DNA of 64,000 nt from Branchiostoma floridae (lineage: Eukaryota > Chordata > Leptocardii > Amphioxiformes > Branchiostomatidae): contig NC_049984.1 in the NCBI RefSeq assembly GCF_000003815.2, positions 508,320 through 572,319 of the forward strand, given 5' to 3'. Positions 1 through 10,754 of the stretch are shown piece after piece (positions within the stretch are counted from its first letter, which is position 1; every line of letters starts with the position of its first letter). Below the pieces are notes generated by a model. It was not told where the DNA came from. It did no database searches and worked only from the letters and a program-made list of their open reading frames with translations. Position numbers and translations under genes: made by a program.

Positions 1-136
1 GAATGACATCCCGGGGACTGTACTGAGTGCCCCATCTCTGAGGACATTTAAACATAGCATGACCTTTAATTGACAGCTTTGTGTGAATTGCGGACCGGAC
101 TACCACGAAGATTTTGAAATTGATTGATTGATTAAA
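1..136 (+). mobile_element. LINE 3' end fragment
   Basis: The first bases translate to a phrase like NDIPGTVLSAPSLRTFKHSM, the usual C-terminal end of a CR1/L2-type reverse transcriptase ORF. A short non-coding stretch follows, then a GATT microsatellite tail near 120-135, as non-LTR elements of this group have. The element is cut by the left window edge, so its size is unknown. Confidence 0.55.
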
Positions 137-1353
137 GTGCAATATTACCAATCAACATCAATTTACTCTGTATGTGGTACACAAATAGACAAGGTTCACA
201 TTGAACACATAGGGGTTTCCATGCAAACTCCATCTCCTTCATCTTGTTTATATAGGAATAATACTGGCGTTACTAGTAAACAATGAGTGACAAATTGTTA
301 ACAGTAGTGTAGGTTGCTAACACATGCATGTGCGTGCATGTTGTTTACATTTGTGCTATGTACATTGTTTATTGTATATAGCAGTTACTTATGTATAACA
401 GCAGTAGCTACAGATTTGTAATTAATGAGGTTGAGAAACACCAACTTTGTATGCAGAATGTGTCTGTAGTAAAAAGAGTGAGACACCAGTATGGGATATC
501 GAGTCATGTTTTCTTGCCAAAGCCTATGTAATGTTTTAAGTCTATGATAAACTTTCCTACACAATACTTTCTAATCCACCAATGTGTACTCCATGACATT
601 TAATAGACATAGACATGTAGACAGACATCTTCAATAAATACGACATGCAAGCACAAATCTTATGGTCACAACGACTCTTTCTTCTCATGTTGCCCATTTA
701 TTAAATAGAAAAAAAACTCATCTCCACAGGATATTAAAAACATATTTGTACACAGATTTCATCTGATGAGAAAAAAACAGTGACACAATTTCTATCACAA
801 TGAAATCCTGCGAGGAAATATCAGCAATTTTGCACTGACACAGCACTGTATGTATATGGCCTCCTTCAGTCAATATTGACCATGGTAAAATCCTAATTGA
901 TATCCGCCCTACAGCGTCGACTGTGGCTAAACAGTCCTATACGAGAATGACAGTCTCTGCCACACACTGACACTAAGTTAAACATAATTGTTTAGGTCCT
1001 CATGCAACGTCACCTAAAGGTTCATGCAAAGAAAAGTATTCAGATCAAAATATACACTCTAAAGCACGAATCTCACTGAGACTGTGTTACGTTGGCTTTG
1101 TCGCTGCGGCTAAGTGAGCCCGACAAATTTCCTTGATAAAAATAACAAATCTCTTGTCTAACAAATCTCTTGTCTGTCAAGTTTAACACAAATTCTATTT
1201 AGAACACAGAAAGGCCGCCAATGTACAGCAGTCAGCAGACCAATGGGATACCCCTGTAAGATTGCACCCACAGTTTGATGAGAAACGTTTATGTACAGAA
1301 GACAAAGCACACAACTGGACAGTGTTGAAATGGAAATGATGTAGGCTGAGACG
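137..1353. other. PIGU 3' flank / 3' UTR
   Basis: No coding signal is visible. The part next to 1354 is presumably the 3' UTR of the minus-strand PIGU gene. A minus-strand AATAAA lies at 697-702 and could be its polyadenylation signal. The stretch is AT-rich with no clear repeats. Confidence 0.4.
697..702 (-). promoter_or_regulatory. candidate polyadenylation signal of PIGU
   Basis: A minus-strand AATAAA hexamer lies about 650 bp downstream of the PIGU stop codon. It is the first good candidate noted; no transcript data support it. Confidence 0.25.
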
Positions 1354-1467
1354 TCACTTGAGGTTCATGAGGATGGGCATCCCCTGGCCCTCCTTGGGGG
1401 CCGGCCCGTGTCGCAGGTGGAACTCTCGTCTTAAGAAGGCATACAGGAGGTCTGTCAGCAGGAAAAT
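1354..1467 (-). CDS. PIGU: PIGU terminal exon
   Basis: It starts in phase 0 after a CTGCAG acceptor and reads [20 protein letters not shown], the last membrane segment and cytosolic tail, ending MPILMNLK and a TGA at 1356-1354. The tail differs from the vertebrate one but has a similar length. Confidence 0.85.
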   Translation of the reverse strand: MFLLTDLLYAFLRREFHLRHGPAPKEGQGMPILMNLK

Positions 1468-4178
1468 CTGCAGGGGACGGGAGGGAAGATGTGGAAAAAT
1501 TGCATTTCCGAGTAACAACTTTCACACATTCGCACTAACATTGGTGCTAAATGACTGACACTGCCAGTGTCATTCAGCATCAGGGACAGGGATGGAAATG
1601 GCAGTGGGAATGTCCCTGGTGCTGAATGACACTAACATGAACATTGCTGCAAATGTAATAACTTAGATGACTGTACTTATGCAATTGATAAATGTTACTT
1701 AAAACAGACAACACTCAAATTTCAATCTTTTTTTATATTTCAAGAAATTGAAAACAAATGTTCCCCATGACCACCCATACCTGTGCTGTTGCGTACGCCA
1801 GCGTGACTGCGTAGAAGAAGTTAGCGTTTGCGCTGCCGTAGTAGATCCAGAGATGCCAGAGGACGGGAGCCAGCACGATGCTGTACAGCCACATGCACAC
1901 CACTAGGAACAGGTTTCTCATGTCTGAAACACACAAACATTACACACATCAGTGTACACACATTACTGTACACACATCAGCGTGCACACATTACTGTACA
2001 CACATGTGATGCTGTACAGCCACATGCACACCACCAGGAACAGGTTCCTCATGTCTGGAACAAACAAATATTACACACATCAGGGTACAGTACACACATT
2101 ACTGTATAGTGCACACATTACTGTACACTCTCATGTGATGCTGTGCAGCCACATACACACCACCAAGAACAGGTTAATAATGCCTGTAACACACACTTGT
2201 ATAACTGTACCCTACACATGTCTGAAACATGACATCATATTTGTTTCTATAGCTAGTTTATGTTTGACTACATGAATATGGCACAGCATGTCAAAATTCC
2301 ACTCTAGAAACAAGGAACAACATTTGTACATGATGGGAAAACTTCAAATCTATGCTTTGCAAACTCCTTATACTCACACTTGAGACAGACCTTTAGGTTA
2401 AGCAATCAGCAAAATGTAGTATCAGATGGTTCCTTGTCAAGCACTGGGGTTCACAAACAATGAAGCAAATTCATTGCCTACATTTTTGCCTACCAGCTGC
2501 ACAGTGGTGTATATAAGGAGTACTCACACTTGAAGCAGTGTCCCCACACCGGCAGCAGGGACAGGAACAGAGCTGCATCTCCGAACGTCGGGTACGACTT
2601 AAACACTGCAGTCAGGCCCACTAACAGGTGCAGGTGGAACATGGGGTGGTCCCTACAGTGCAGAAAGTTTCAAACATGTTCATATTTACAGTGTTTTATC
2701 TTATCCACTTAACATGTTCACATTTACAATGTTTATTTTATCCACTTAATATGTTCACATTTACAATGTTTTATCTTTTCCACTTAATATGTTCACACTT
2801 ACAATGTTAAACTTTATCCACTTACACACATGCACACTTACCCACACCTCAATACTCATCATCATCATCTTTCATCCTCTATTTTGAGGTGCAGCAAGTA
2901 AAGGCTGACCTCCAAAACAGTCTGTCTTTCATCGCAGTGAGAAGTCCCGGGCCCTCTAGACCAGATTCTGACTAAATAAGTTTCTTCAAAGTCAGCCTTG
3001 GGGGACCAACATGTTTCTTACATAAATCAGGTGACCAGAACAAAAGTTCTGCCTCAATACTGCAGTCACTAAAATGTAGGTGAAACATAGGGTGGTCCCT
3101 ATGGAGATACATTTACACTGTTCACACTTTTTACTTGAGACACTGCATGACTGATGCACCAAGTAGAATTTAAAATATTCTTTATGCTTCCTGCGTTCCT
3201 ACCTGAGTTTGATGGCGAGAGGAATGACATAGAAGACTGCGTTGAGCTGGAACACGCAGAGGAAGAAGATTCGGAAATGTTCGAACATCTCCGTGAAAAA
3301 GTACCAGAACAGGCCCATGTTGGGGGTCAGGTCGGGGGCTAGCATCCTGCAGGGGGGAGGGGGTTATACTTGTTAAGACATGCTTATCAGGACTCATGTC
3401 ACCTGATAGACGAAGCTTAAAGGCTGAGAATTTTATTGGGTACGATGGATACATGCATGTAGGCACTCTATTGGAGATATTCCCATAATCATGTTTATTG
3501 CAAGCTCAGCTGGCATACCAAGCATGCTTAAAAATAGCATAAACGTTGGAGATAAAACAGATAAAAGGGAAACTCTAATGAGAACTACAGTTGTACATAT
3601 GGGAAAAAATCTGAAGGTATATAACACTATTTTGTTCTGACAATGCGTACCACAGTTAAATCATGTATTCTAAGACCTTCCCATGACCAAATAGACACAC
3701 TAGACAAATCTAAAGCACTCACACAAACCCCACAGTGGCAGAACAGAGACTAGACACTCACACAAACCCCACAGTACCCAAACAGAGACTAGACACTCAC
3801 ACAAACCCAACAGTACCCAAACAGAGACTAGGCACTCACACAAACCCCACAGTGGCCAAACAGAGACTACACACTCACACAAACCCCACAGTAGCCAAAC
3901 AGAGACTAGACACTCACACAAACCCCACAGTACCCAAACAGAGACTAGACACTCACACAAACCCCACAGTACCCAAACAGAGATTAGACACTCACACAAA
4001 CCCGACAGTGGCAGAACAGAGACACTCACACAAACCCCACAGTGGCGGAGAGGAAATCCCAGGACAGGAAACAGAGGAAGGACAGGAACAGCAGAGAGGA
4101 CAGCCAGAGGGCGTAGGACAGCAAGGTGTGCAGGACAGAGGTGATGTAGTCTTCATCAGGGTGCAGCTGCTGTTCCTT
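1354..4178 (-). CDS. PIGU: PIGU, GPI transamidase subunit, C-terminal half (five exons)
   Basis: PIGU is a multi-pass ER membrane subunit of the GPI transamidase, which attaches GPI anchors to proteins. Five exons in transcript order are 4178-4030, 3346-3203, 2652-2528, 1923-1781 and 1467-1354. All five use AG acceptors, the first four have GT donors, the last ends in a stop, and phases match (0/2, 2/2, 2/1, 1/0, 0/stop). Family phrases are clear: [76 protein letters not shown], and near the end [14 protein letters not shown]. The pieces total about 224 residues, roughly half of the usual 435, so exons for the N-terminal half lie elsewhere or were lost in assembly. I searched up to 8.2 kb without finding them. 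The identification rests on remembered family sequence, but the match is dense. Confidence 0.88.
1781..1923 (-). CDS. PIGU: PIGU exon with [12 protein letters not shown] motif
   Basis: Acceptor is TTTCAG and donor is GTATGG. The exon reads [19 protein letters not shown], then [17 protein letters not shown] and [11 protein letters not shown]. This is the most conserved C-terminal stretch of PIGU. Its acceptor-side edge is copied twice in the upstream intron (2007-2060 and 2136-2190). Confidence 0.88.
2007..2190. repeat. two copies of the PIGU exon acceptor edge
   Basis: Two 54-55 bp segments (2007-2060 and about 2136-2190) repeat the 5' edge of the exon at 1781-1923 together with its acceptor (compare 1876-1930). 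They lie in the preceding intron. The nearer copy keeps an AG at the matching position. Short CACACATTACTGTA repeats separate the copies. Confidence 0.7.
2528..2652 (-). CDS. PIGU: PIGU exon with FKSYPTFGD motif
   Basis: It opens by completing an Arg codon ([20 protein letters not shown]), continues [19 protein letters not shown] and ends CFK with one spare base before GTGAGT. The phase joins exactly to the next exon (TAC, Tyr). Confidence 0.86.
2690..2830. repeat. short tandem repeat in PIGU intron
   Basis: Three to four diverged units of about 40 bp carry GTTCACATTTACAATG and TTATCCACTTAA. They lie in the intron just upstream of the exon at 2528-2652. Confidence 0.6.
3203..3346 (-). CDS. 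PIGU: PIGU exon with [13 protein letters not shown] motif
   Basis: The acceptor is CTGCAG and the donor GTAGGA. It encodes [20 protein letters not shown], then [19 protein letters not shown] and VIPLAIKL. This matches the family stretch around VPDLTPN...GLFWYFF closely. Confidence 0.9.
3715..4029. repeat. minisatellite built from a PIGU splice donor
   Basis: About eight 39 bp units of acactcacacaaacccc plus acagtacccaaacagaga run directly into the exon at 4030-4178. The exon's own end and donor carry the same acactcacacaaacccc sequence. Read on the minus strand, each unit holds the last exon bases GGGGTTTGT followed by GTGAGTGT. Confidence 0.85.
4030..4178 (-). CDS. PIGU: PIGU exon ending [11 protein letters not shown]
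   Basis: The acceptor is GTCTAG and the donor GTGAGTG. It reads [20 protein letters not shown], then a strongly hydrophobic helix and [12 protein letters not shown]. The donor edge of this exon is the seed of the minisatellite at 3715-4029, and its 5' part is duplicated in degenerate form at about 4180-4330. Confidence 0.84.
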
Positions 4179-4179
4179 C

Positions 4180-4335
4180 TAGACACACAAGCAAGAACAT
4201 AAGACAGAGAAGACACAGGGTTGACCCGCTCTTCCTTATAGACACACAGGTAAAGGTAGAGAGGACAGGTGAGACAGTCTTCCTCAGGGTTCTGCTGTAA
4301 CAGTTCCTTCTACACACACAGGTACAAGGTGTTGA
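4180..4335. repeat. degenerate copies of PIGU exon 5' part
   Basis: Motifs CTTCCTTATAGACACACAGG and GTTCCTTCTACACACACAGG repeat the acceptor edge of the exon at 4030-4178. Between them lies a piece resembling the exon interior (gacagtcttcctcaggg). They are diverged and not coding. Confidence 0.5.
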
Positions 4336-4749
4336 AGATCTTCACAAGATTACATTTCAAGAATGTAAAGGTGTGAAAGGCTTTAAGGCAGCACTGCTGA
4401 AGACGACTTAAGGCATCTTGAAGAACAAGGCAAGAATAAGTGGTGAACATTTTGAAGACAGGCCGTCTCTAAGAAGCGGCTGGAGACAGAAGAGCAGAGA
4501 AAGACAAAGTTCAGTACAGACAGATCTGAAGGGTGACACAAGACAACCATTCATGGCTCCATCAGAATAAGGCACAGTGGTGACCAGGACAGACTTCTGC
4601 ACTTCTCAGCTTCCCGAGGTCCTGAGGAATGTAGCTTTTGTAAAGGCACCCCAGGGAGAGAAATGTACAGGACAGCACCCTCCAACACTGACATTGTTAG
4701 CAAGGCATGAGAAGCGTATTCTGGAAACCTGGTTAGTATTGCTGAGCTG
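4336..4749. other. PIGU intron, no confident exon
   Basis: A minus-strand stretch around 4600-4690 reads FLSLGCLYKSYIPQD in one frame, faintly like the family segment before the exon at 4178. No donor follows in a suitable place, so I do not call it. Nothing else is visible. Confidence 0.3.
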
Positions 4750-5616
4750 AACTACTTACACAAACCCCTTGTGGAGTACAGCCCCTCCATGGTGTAACTA
4801 CTTACACAAACCCCCTTGTGGAGTACAGCCACTCCATGGTGTAACTACTTACACAAACCCCCTTGTGGAGTAGAGCCACTCCATGGTGTAACTACTTACA
4901 CAAACCCCTTGTAGAGTACAGCCACTCCATGGTGTAACTACTTACACAAACCCCCTTGTGGAGTACAGCCAGTCCATGGTGTAACTACTTACACAAACCC
5001 CCTTGTGGAGTACAGCCACTCCATGGTGTAACTACTTACACAAACCCCCTTGTGGAGTACAGCCACTCCATGGTAACTACTTACACAAACCCCCTTGTGG
5101 AGTACAGCCACTCCATGGTGTAACTACTTACACAAACCCCCTTGTGGAGTACAGCCACTCCATGGTGTAACTACTTACACAAACCCCCTTGTGGAGTACA
5201 GCCACTCCATGGTAACTACTTACACAAACCCCCTTGTGGAGTAGAGCCACTCCATGGTGTAACTACTTACACAAACCCCCTTGTGGAGTACAGCCACTCC
5301 ATGGTAACTACTTACACAAACCCCCTTGTGGAGTACAGCCACTCCATGGTAACTACTTACACAAAGCCCCTTGTGGAGTACAGCCACTCCATGGTAACTA
5401 CTTACACAAACCCCCTTGTGGAGTACAGCCTCTCCATGGTAACTACTTACACAAACCCCCTTGTGGAGTACAGCCACTCCATGGTAACTACTTACACAAA
5501 CCCCCTTGTGGAGTAGAGCCACTCCATGGTGTAACTACTTACACAAACCCCCTTGTGGAGTACAGCCACTCCATGGTGTAACTACTTACACAAACCCCCT
5601 TGTGGAGTACAGCCAA
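4750..5616. repeat. minisatellite with donor-like units (45-47 bp)
   Basis: About 19 units contain aactacttacacaaacccc and ttgtggagtacagccactcc. On the minus strand each unit reads GGGGGTTTGT followed by GTAAGTAG, a strong donor. The source exon is not in view, but the unit resembles the donor edge of the PIGU exon at 4030 (acacaaacccc then gtgg at the same spacing). Units differ mainly by a 2 bp gtgt/gt change. Confidence 0.85.
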
Positions 5617-6090
5617 TCGATGGACCCAAACGATACAAATATCAGGTGATTCCCACCCCTGAACAATTCGTCATGGTCAAATTGTTGTGTAGCAATAAAT
5701 TAGTTACGATAGATGCTGTAGCTGCCTGTTAGAGCAGTCATTTGGGGTGTTGTACAAGGATTTTATTCTCACAATTTATGCGACACCAGTTCCACAGGCA
5801 GTAGTTTTGCTGCAGCCACAAGTTTGCACAAGTTGTTTGTGGAGCACTGGTGGTGTCTCAGTAGATTACCTCATCAAGTGGAGCATGTAAAATAAACGTT
5901 GAAACGTTGAGCAGAAATGTTGAATTGTTCCTTACTTTGAACCCATTTGTTGTTTAGAAGACCAGTTATTGTCTATAAACATTGTTGCTGATAGTTCCCT
6001 AACTTCAAAACATCACTCTTTGCTGACATACTAGCGTAGAACCCTGCCGTTAAATGAAATGTATGTAGAGTTGTTTATTGATTCATTTCC

Positions 6091-6470
6091 ATTTTTGCCG
6101 GTGCGTAGCTATGAGACGGGAGAAGCGGTTGCATGGATGCATTCATGAATGCATGGATGCATGGATCGGTCAATTTAAACAAATAGCTCTTCTATACGTG
6201 CTATTGCGTAATCGTGCCAGCGTGGCCGAGCGGTCTACAGCACGGTACCTATCTTAGTTGGCTTCTCCAACCGTAGATCGTAGGTTCGAACCCCACTTGC
6301 TAATTTTTTTTTCTTTGTTAGACAAATCTCATGTAGCGTTTTTTTAATAGAAGAAAGACCAATTCAGTAATTCGATGTTTAAAAACTCTTTTTTTCGTGT
6401 GATTTTGTTTAACATCCAGGCTTTTTCCAAAATACGCACCGGCCAGCTTTTTTCAGAAGCTTTCTTGTTT
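6091..6470 (+). mobile_element. 380 bp segment with tRNA-like head, absent from copy B
   Basis: Comparison with the inverted copy shows a clean junction. Copy B joins the bases matching 6090 to those matching 6471 with only a few bases between. The segment holds ATGCATGGATGC-type short repeats and a tRNA-like sequence followed by poly-T. It is either an insertion in A, possibly a SINE, or a deletion in B. Confidence 0.5.
6214..6301 (+). tRNA. tRNA-Leu/Ser-like gene or tRNA-derived SINE head
   Basis: An A box TGGCCGAGCGG (6223-6233) and a B box GGTTCGAAC (6283-6291) lie at the spacing of a tRNA with a long variable arm. A run of T at about 6304-6312 could end Pol III transcription. The acceptor arms (GCCAGCG against TTGCTAA) do not pair, so it is more likely a tRNA pseudogene or SINE head than a working tRNA. 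The anticodon could not be fixed. Confidence 0.45.
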
Positions 6471-7740
6471 GGATAGACTTTCAACATTAATGTTGGTAGC
6501 ACCGAATCACTGCGGTCACCGGTCACTGCGTATTGGCGGCCTGTACCAATCAGTCACACAACTGTCATACACATAAGAAATAAAGCTTCACAAAACAATA
6601 CAAATATGGGTCTTCAAATGTAGAAAATCGACAATGAAAACAACTGTTACATAAATATCGCTGTCTTTGTTTCCTGCGGAAGTGTGGCCTTGAAGGTTGC
6701 AGACGAGCGAACGCTCTAAAGACTTGTAACACTATAAACGTATGATTCGTATAGTCTATAAAAATGAAACTTTTAAACGTATAATACTATAATTTGCAAT
6801 AAGTAGACAAAGTTTTGTTTGCGTTGGTGGTGTCGTTTTTTTCGTAACAAATGTGTTAGTCGGGCCGTCGCGTTCAGCTCATTTTTCTGTGAAAACCTGA
6901 GCTGGGTCGTGCAATACAGTCCTCGCGATAGAAAAAAATTACACACAATCACAACTTTACTGCCAAAGAAAGCTGAAATATCATAAAATGCAAGAGAACA
7001 AACTTACAAAAGCATGTTAAGTTAGGACACGCTGTTATGGCACAAAATCGGAATACACATTGCCGAAAACGCCTCGCAGCGTGCCGTGAAAGGCTCGTGA
7101 AAATGGTGCATTCCTTACCCAAGTATGTTCTTCAATGAATGTGTCATTCATCCATCAAAGCCGGGCCATGAGTTTGAGCGCGTGACAAAGCGTGTCATGT
7201 TACCGCACCTCCCGTCAGTATACTTTACAATAGTGACATTTTGAATGATTCAATCGTTAAATTGTGGACAGCAGACCAAAGTACTTGGTTTTATAAACGT
7301 TGAGTTTTGATCAGCCAACCCTGAGAACAGACGTGTGTGTCGTCAACGGTCGCTTACTTTTCATTGGGCTTAATTCCAGTTATGGCGGCCATGTTGGATT
7401 TCCGGGGTCATGGCACCAGAACGAGACTGCAGGTGGTGCCAGCTGGGCATTCTACTCTATACTTAGGCTGTATTGCAGACATAAGTATGCCATCTTTGGG
7501 AGTACATTTCACCCCTCTAAGGTTAAATGCGGCACAATACATGCCTGTTATCTGTAGAAAATATTGTTTTTGATATTTGAGGTCGATGTTGGCAATATTT
7601 TTTATTAATTTTTAAAGGGTGAACCGAGAACAATTGCAATTTACGGTTCTGAACATCAGAAAATGGAAGAATCAGTATACTGTTGCTGAAATGGTCAAAC
7701 GCTCAATGTTGAAGTTTCATCACAACAAAACAAAGGATAT

Positions 7741-8721
7741 GAAATACTTGCCTGAAACTGAGTCGGGCGATTTCCTTGCGTGTATTTGGATGTGCAAAGT
7801 GTGGATCTATGTTGGTACTTGGCTTTGTTGAGTAAAGTGCGGCACGACGGCCTGAAATGTTTAGCGGGTCGTCTCCAAGAGCGAAAAACCAAACCTAACA
7901 TTTTGGGAGAGTTAAGAGCACGAATATGACTGTCGTGGAATTTACACGCGCCTTTCTTTGTTCCGCTGTTTGAACTGTCCCTGCTTATCACGGCAGGTGT
8001 TGATTTACCAGCTCCGAGTGGGACGGCAAACACAGTAAAGTTTGGTGATGAAGGTTCAAAGTCTCCAGTCTGACGCACCTGTTCGTCTCGTGATGGGGCG
8101 GCGGCCGCCATGTTGGAGAGTTCGGTTGTCCCGTCTACACGGCAAAGTTAGCGGATAAACAACACCAGGGACGGTTTTCTGATCCAACATGGCTGCAGGT
8201 ATGCTGTAAGACATTAGAGGAATCAGGGCTTGAAATGCCGTGGTGAGACAAGCGTTTGGTATTGTAAAACATACAAGTCATACCTATACATTAAACTGAA
8301 GTTGACTACTACTGTTTGACCATATAGCGTACCTGGTGTTGGGTAGCATTGTATTTTTCATTTATGTCAGCAAAACTTCGTCACTTCATGCTTATCAAAA
8401 GTTGTCGCAAAACCTACTTTACAAACATGAGCAGGTATAGCACCTGCTGCTTTACTATGGTGATTAGCTACTTTGAGACCTTGTTGTTGACCCCAGAAAG
8501 GACATTAGTTGGTAGCGTCACTTTGGGTGCAATTCACAAACAAGCCGCAAAGGGCGCTGATGAAAGCCAGACGGTACAAAGGTGCGGTCTGATCATATTT
8601 ACCCGCCAGGCTGTGTTTACACTTATTAAGCTTCAGCACAGCCAGCCGCCAGACTTTTGAGTGACATTTGCATACGATCCTTAGGAGTTAGTGAATTGAC
8701 ATGTACAACCATTTTTTCTAG
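7741..8721. other. possible bidirectional first-exon region, unresolved
   Basis: Around 8050-8210 the sequence is GC-richer. On the minus strand, ATGGCGGCCGCCGCC at 8111 opens a short reading MAAAAPSRDEQ followed by a GTGCGT donor. On the plus strand, ATGGCTGCAG at about 8190 is followed by GTATGC. Either could be a first coding exon, but no further exon or known domain supports it. The rest shows no recognisable feature. Confidence 0.2.
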
Positions 8722-9560
8722 TTAGGCCATGTTGATTTGATTATATGGATGACATCCGCGCTCGCACCAATTTTCGGCCGTTCCCCCCCCCCCCCCAAAA
8801 AAAGTTTTCGACCACACAGTAAATTGTGCAAATCAGCTGTAAAATGAGCACAAATATTCCATAGATTGACAAAAAAGTATCAGAAAACAGATAACTAATA
8901 CCATAGATTGCCAAAATAAATCTTAAGTCAAAGAATAAAATGTGAAAGGGCAGAAAGAAAAAAATCTATTGTTGGTAGGGGGAGGTACCAGTACAGAGAA
9001 TTCAAGTATAGGTCCCGTTCAGGTCCAGAGGATCATTTCTAGGTCCGGACTTGAACCTGGACCTGATTTCTGGAATCTGTTTGGTGGATTATTGGACTCC
9101 CACTGGCATTTTAAAATCCCATCTCCGTGTAATAAAGGCTAACTGTCTCTGTACCTTTGACTGTAGAAACTTCCTACAATTGACAATAAACTCTACTTGA
9201 CTTCACTCTTGTTGTCTTCTTGGCCCCTGGCAAGACCCCAAACGCCTGCCGACATAGATCTAGTGTGTCAATTTTGTAATTGGCGAAACCTGTTCCTCTG
9301 ATTTTTTTCAGGTCTGTTTTTTTTTCGCATTGGTCCAAGAAGAAAAAAATGTTATGCACCCGCATATGTACTAGTCCCTAAACCTAACTGTTGGTATACC
9401 ACACTATGTGCGTTTAGTCCTATGTTCAACCTTCCTGGCCACTTTGATTACATACTGAAGGCAACGTTTTTTTGGCCAAACTTTTTTTTATTCGCTCGCT
9501 CGCATCAATTTTGGAGTTCCCGGAGGATGTCATCCATATAATCAAATCAACATGGCCTTA
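8722..9560. mobile_element. MITE with 33 bp TIRs and TTA target duplication
   Basis: The left end GGCCATGTTGATTTGATTAT (8725 on) is the reverse complement of the right end at 9525-9557, perfect over 33 bp. TTA flanks both sides (8722-8724, 9558-9560), as in PIF/Harbinger elements. The TIR zone continues imperfectly for another 60 bp or so (GCTCGCACCAATTTT / AAAATTGATGCGAGC). No transposase is present. A second repeat (8987-9372) lies inside it. Confidence 0.75.
8987..9372. mobile_element. GGTACC-type element nested in the MITE
   Basis: Phrases such as GGTCCGGACTTGAACC, GAATCTGTTTGGTGGA and the TTTTTTTCAGGTC stretch match the element at 62280-62672 in order. Its ends are decayed (GGTACCAGTACAGAG at left). 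Confidence 0.55.
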
Positions 9561-9923
9561 GCTGCACTTGTATTGGATTGTTCTGCCAGTTCATTCTAAT
9601 GACGGATGTCACTCGAAACTTCCGGAATTAAATCTCCGTTTTTATCCAGTTGTGGAGATTGAATTGTATTTGAAGAAAGTCACTTTACTTTTTGTTGTGA
9701 CAATAAAGCTTCTGCATAAAGTAATTTGCATATAATCTACCTCCATACCGTATCAGCCACACGGTGATTTACATCATTCATCCGGACGGGAGACCTGGCG
9801 CATCCCCGTCTTGTATTCAGCTAGAAGAAAAGGGTATGCCCGCAGCCGCCCTGTAAAAGGTGGTATAACCCCCAAAGTGCTGTAATACACTGTATGACTC
9901 TACTACTACTACTACTTCTACTT

Positions 9924-9983
<60 letters not shown>

Positions 9984-10750
9984 TTTTTTGGCGACGCCTC
10001 AGGGGCGAGCCTAATGTTTATAGTGTGCGACCGTTTGACAGGAATTCTAGGAATTCCGCAGGCATGCAAGGAATTTTTCTACGGGTATTTTTTTTCTACG
10101 GGTATTTTCTACGGGTATTCCCTAGGGAATTTGTTTTTGTGTGTGACTTTAGTCTGCTTTGGGTATGGCGTATAATAAGATGACGTGACCGATGTTATAA
10201 ACCAGGATTTCATGTTTTAATACTCGTTTCACCATCAAGTATACAGCACATTACATTTTTTAACAAAATACCCGATATTATGTATCGTTAGGGTAGAATT
10301 GTGGGTCAGTTATATTTTTTGCTTGACCATTCGGCGTAATGATGTCGTGTATGTATGAGGATTGTTTTGTTTCGTTTGAAGGTTTTTATTTCATATCTTT
10401 CTGTTATTTCATTTTGTATGGTTGTGTGACGCTTGAATCCCTTTTTTTCTTATTGCTGTGATGTTCATTTGGTTACCAAACCATCGCGACAAAGGGGTGT
10501 ACTTGTCAGTCGATTCTTCCTGTAACCTGGGGGTTGTCATGCCGGCGTTCACCTGTGGGGACAGATTGTGAGAAAGGATTGATATGAAGTATTTTTGCAA
10601 TAGTGATACTAACTTAGCAACTTTTGTATGTCTGGATCGGTAAAGTGTTGTTTTCTGTTAGTTACAGGCCGTCGGTAGTGATGTAAGGCATCAAAGTAAT
10701 TCAGATATAATTTATAGCAAAAGTGATACATATTGAATTACAGCGCTTAT
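9561..10750. other. non-coding with CTA microsatellite
   Basis: No gene is seen. It holds the trinucleotide run at 9896-9982 and three copies of TCTACGGGTATTTT-like sequence at about 10077-10122. The rest is AT-rich and unassigned. Confidence 0.4.
9896..9982. repeat. (CTA)n microsatellite
   Basis: About 29 CTA units with two TTC interruptions. Apparent Leu or Ser homopolymer ORFs here come from the repeat only. Confidence 0.95.
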
Positions 10751-10754
10751 ATTG

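Larger units (their letters stand above)
5633..7740 (+). repeat. inverted duplication, copy A
   Basis: This segment matches the reverse complement of 61420-63118. Identical stretches include the GCAGTAGTTTTGCTGCAGCC region near 5800, the CTAGCGTAGAACCCTGCCG region near 6030, and the CAGTATACTG region near 7675. Copy A has two extra pieces that copy B lacks: 6091-6470, carrying a tRNA-like gene, and about 7362-7633. No long ORF is shared, so it is probably a non-autonomous mobile element or an old segmental duplication. Confidence 0.8.

Noticed and set aside
4590-4700. Further PIGU exon (FLSLGCLYKSYIPQD)
   Set aside because: Only a faint resemblance, with a stop upstream and no donor downstream in the right place.
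5142-5581. ORFs of 100-124 codons in the donor-like minisatellite
   Set aside because: They are repeat artefacts and run across units containing splice-donor sequence.
6214-6301. Functional tRNA gene
   Set aside because: Promoter boxes are good, but the acceptor stem does not pair and no clear anticodon arm can be drawn. It is listed as tRNA-like only.
7300-7573. Plus-strand ORF containing MAAMLDFRGHGTR
   Set aside because: It lies in a segment absent from the inverted copy, with competing open frames and no homology that I recognise; treated as part of an inserted repeat.
7695-8111. 138-codon minus-strand ORF starting MAAAAPSRDEQ as a full gene
   Set aside because: A good donor occurs after 11 codons, and the remainder has no domain. 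It might be a first exon, but not the whole ORF. It does not match the PIGU N-terminus.
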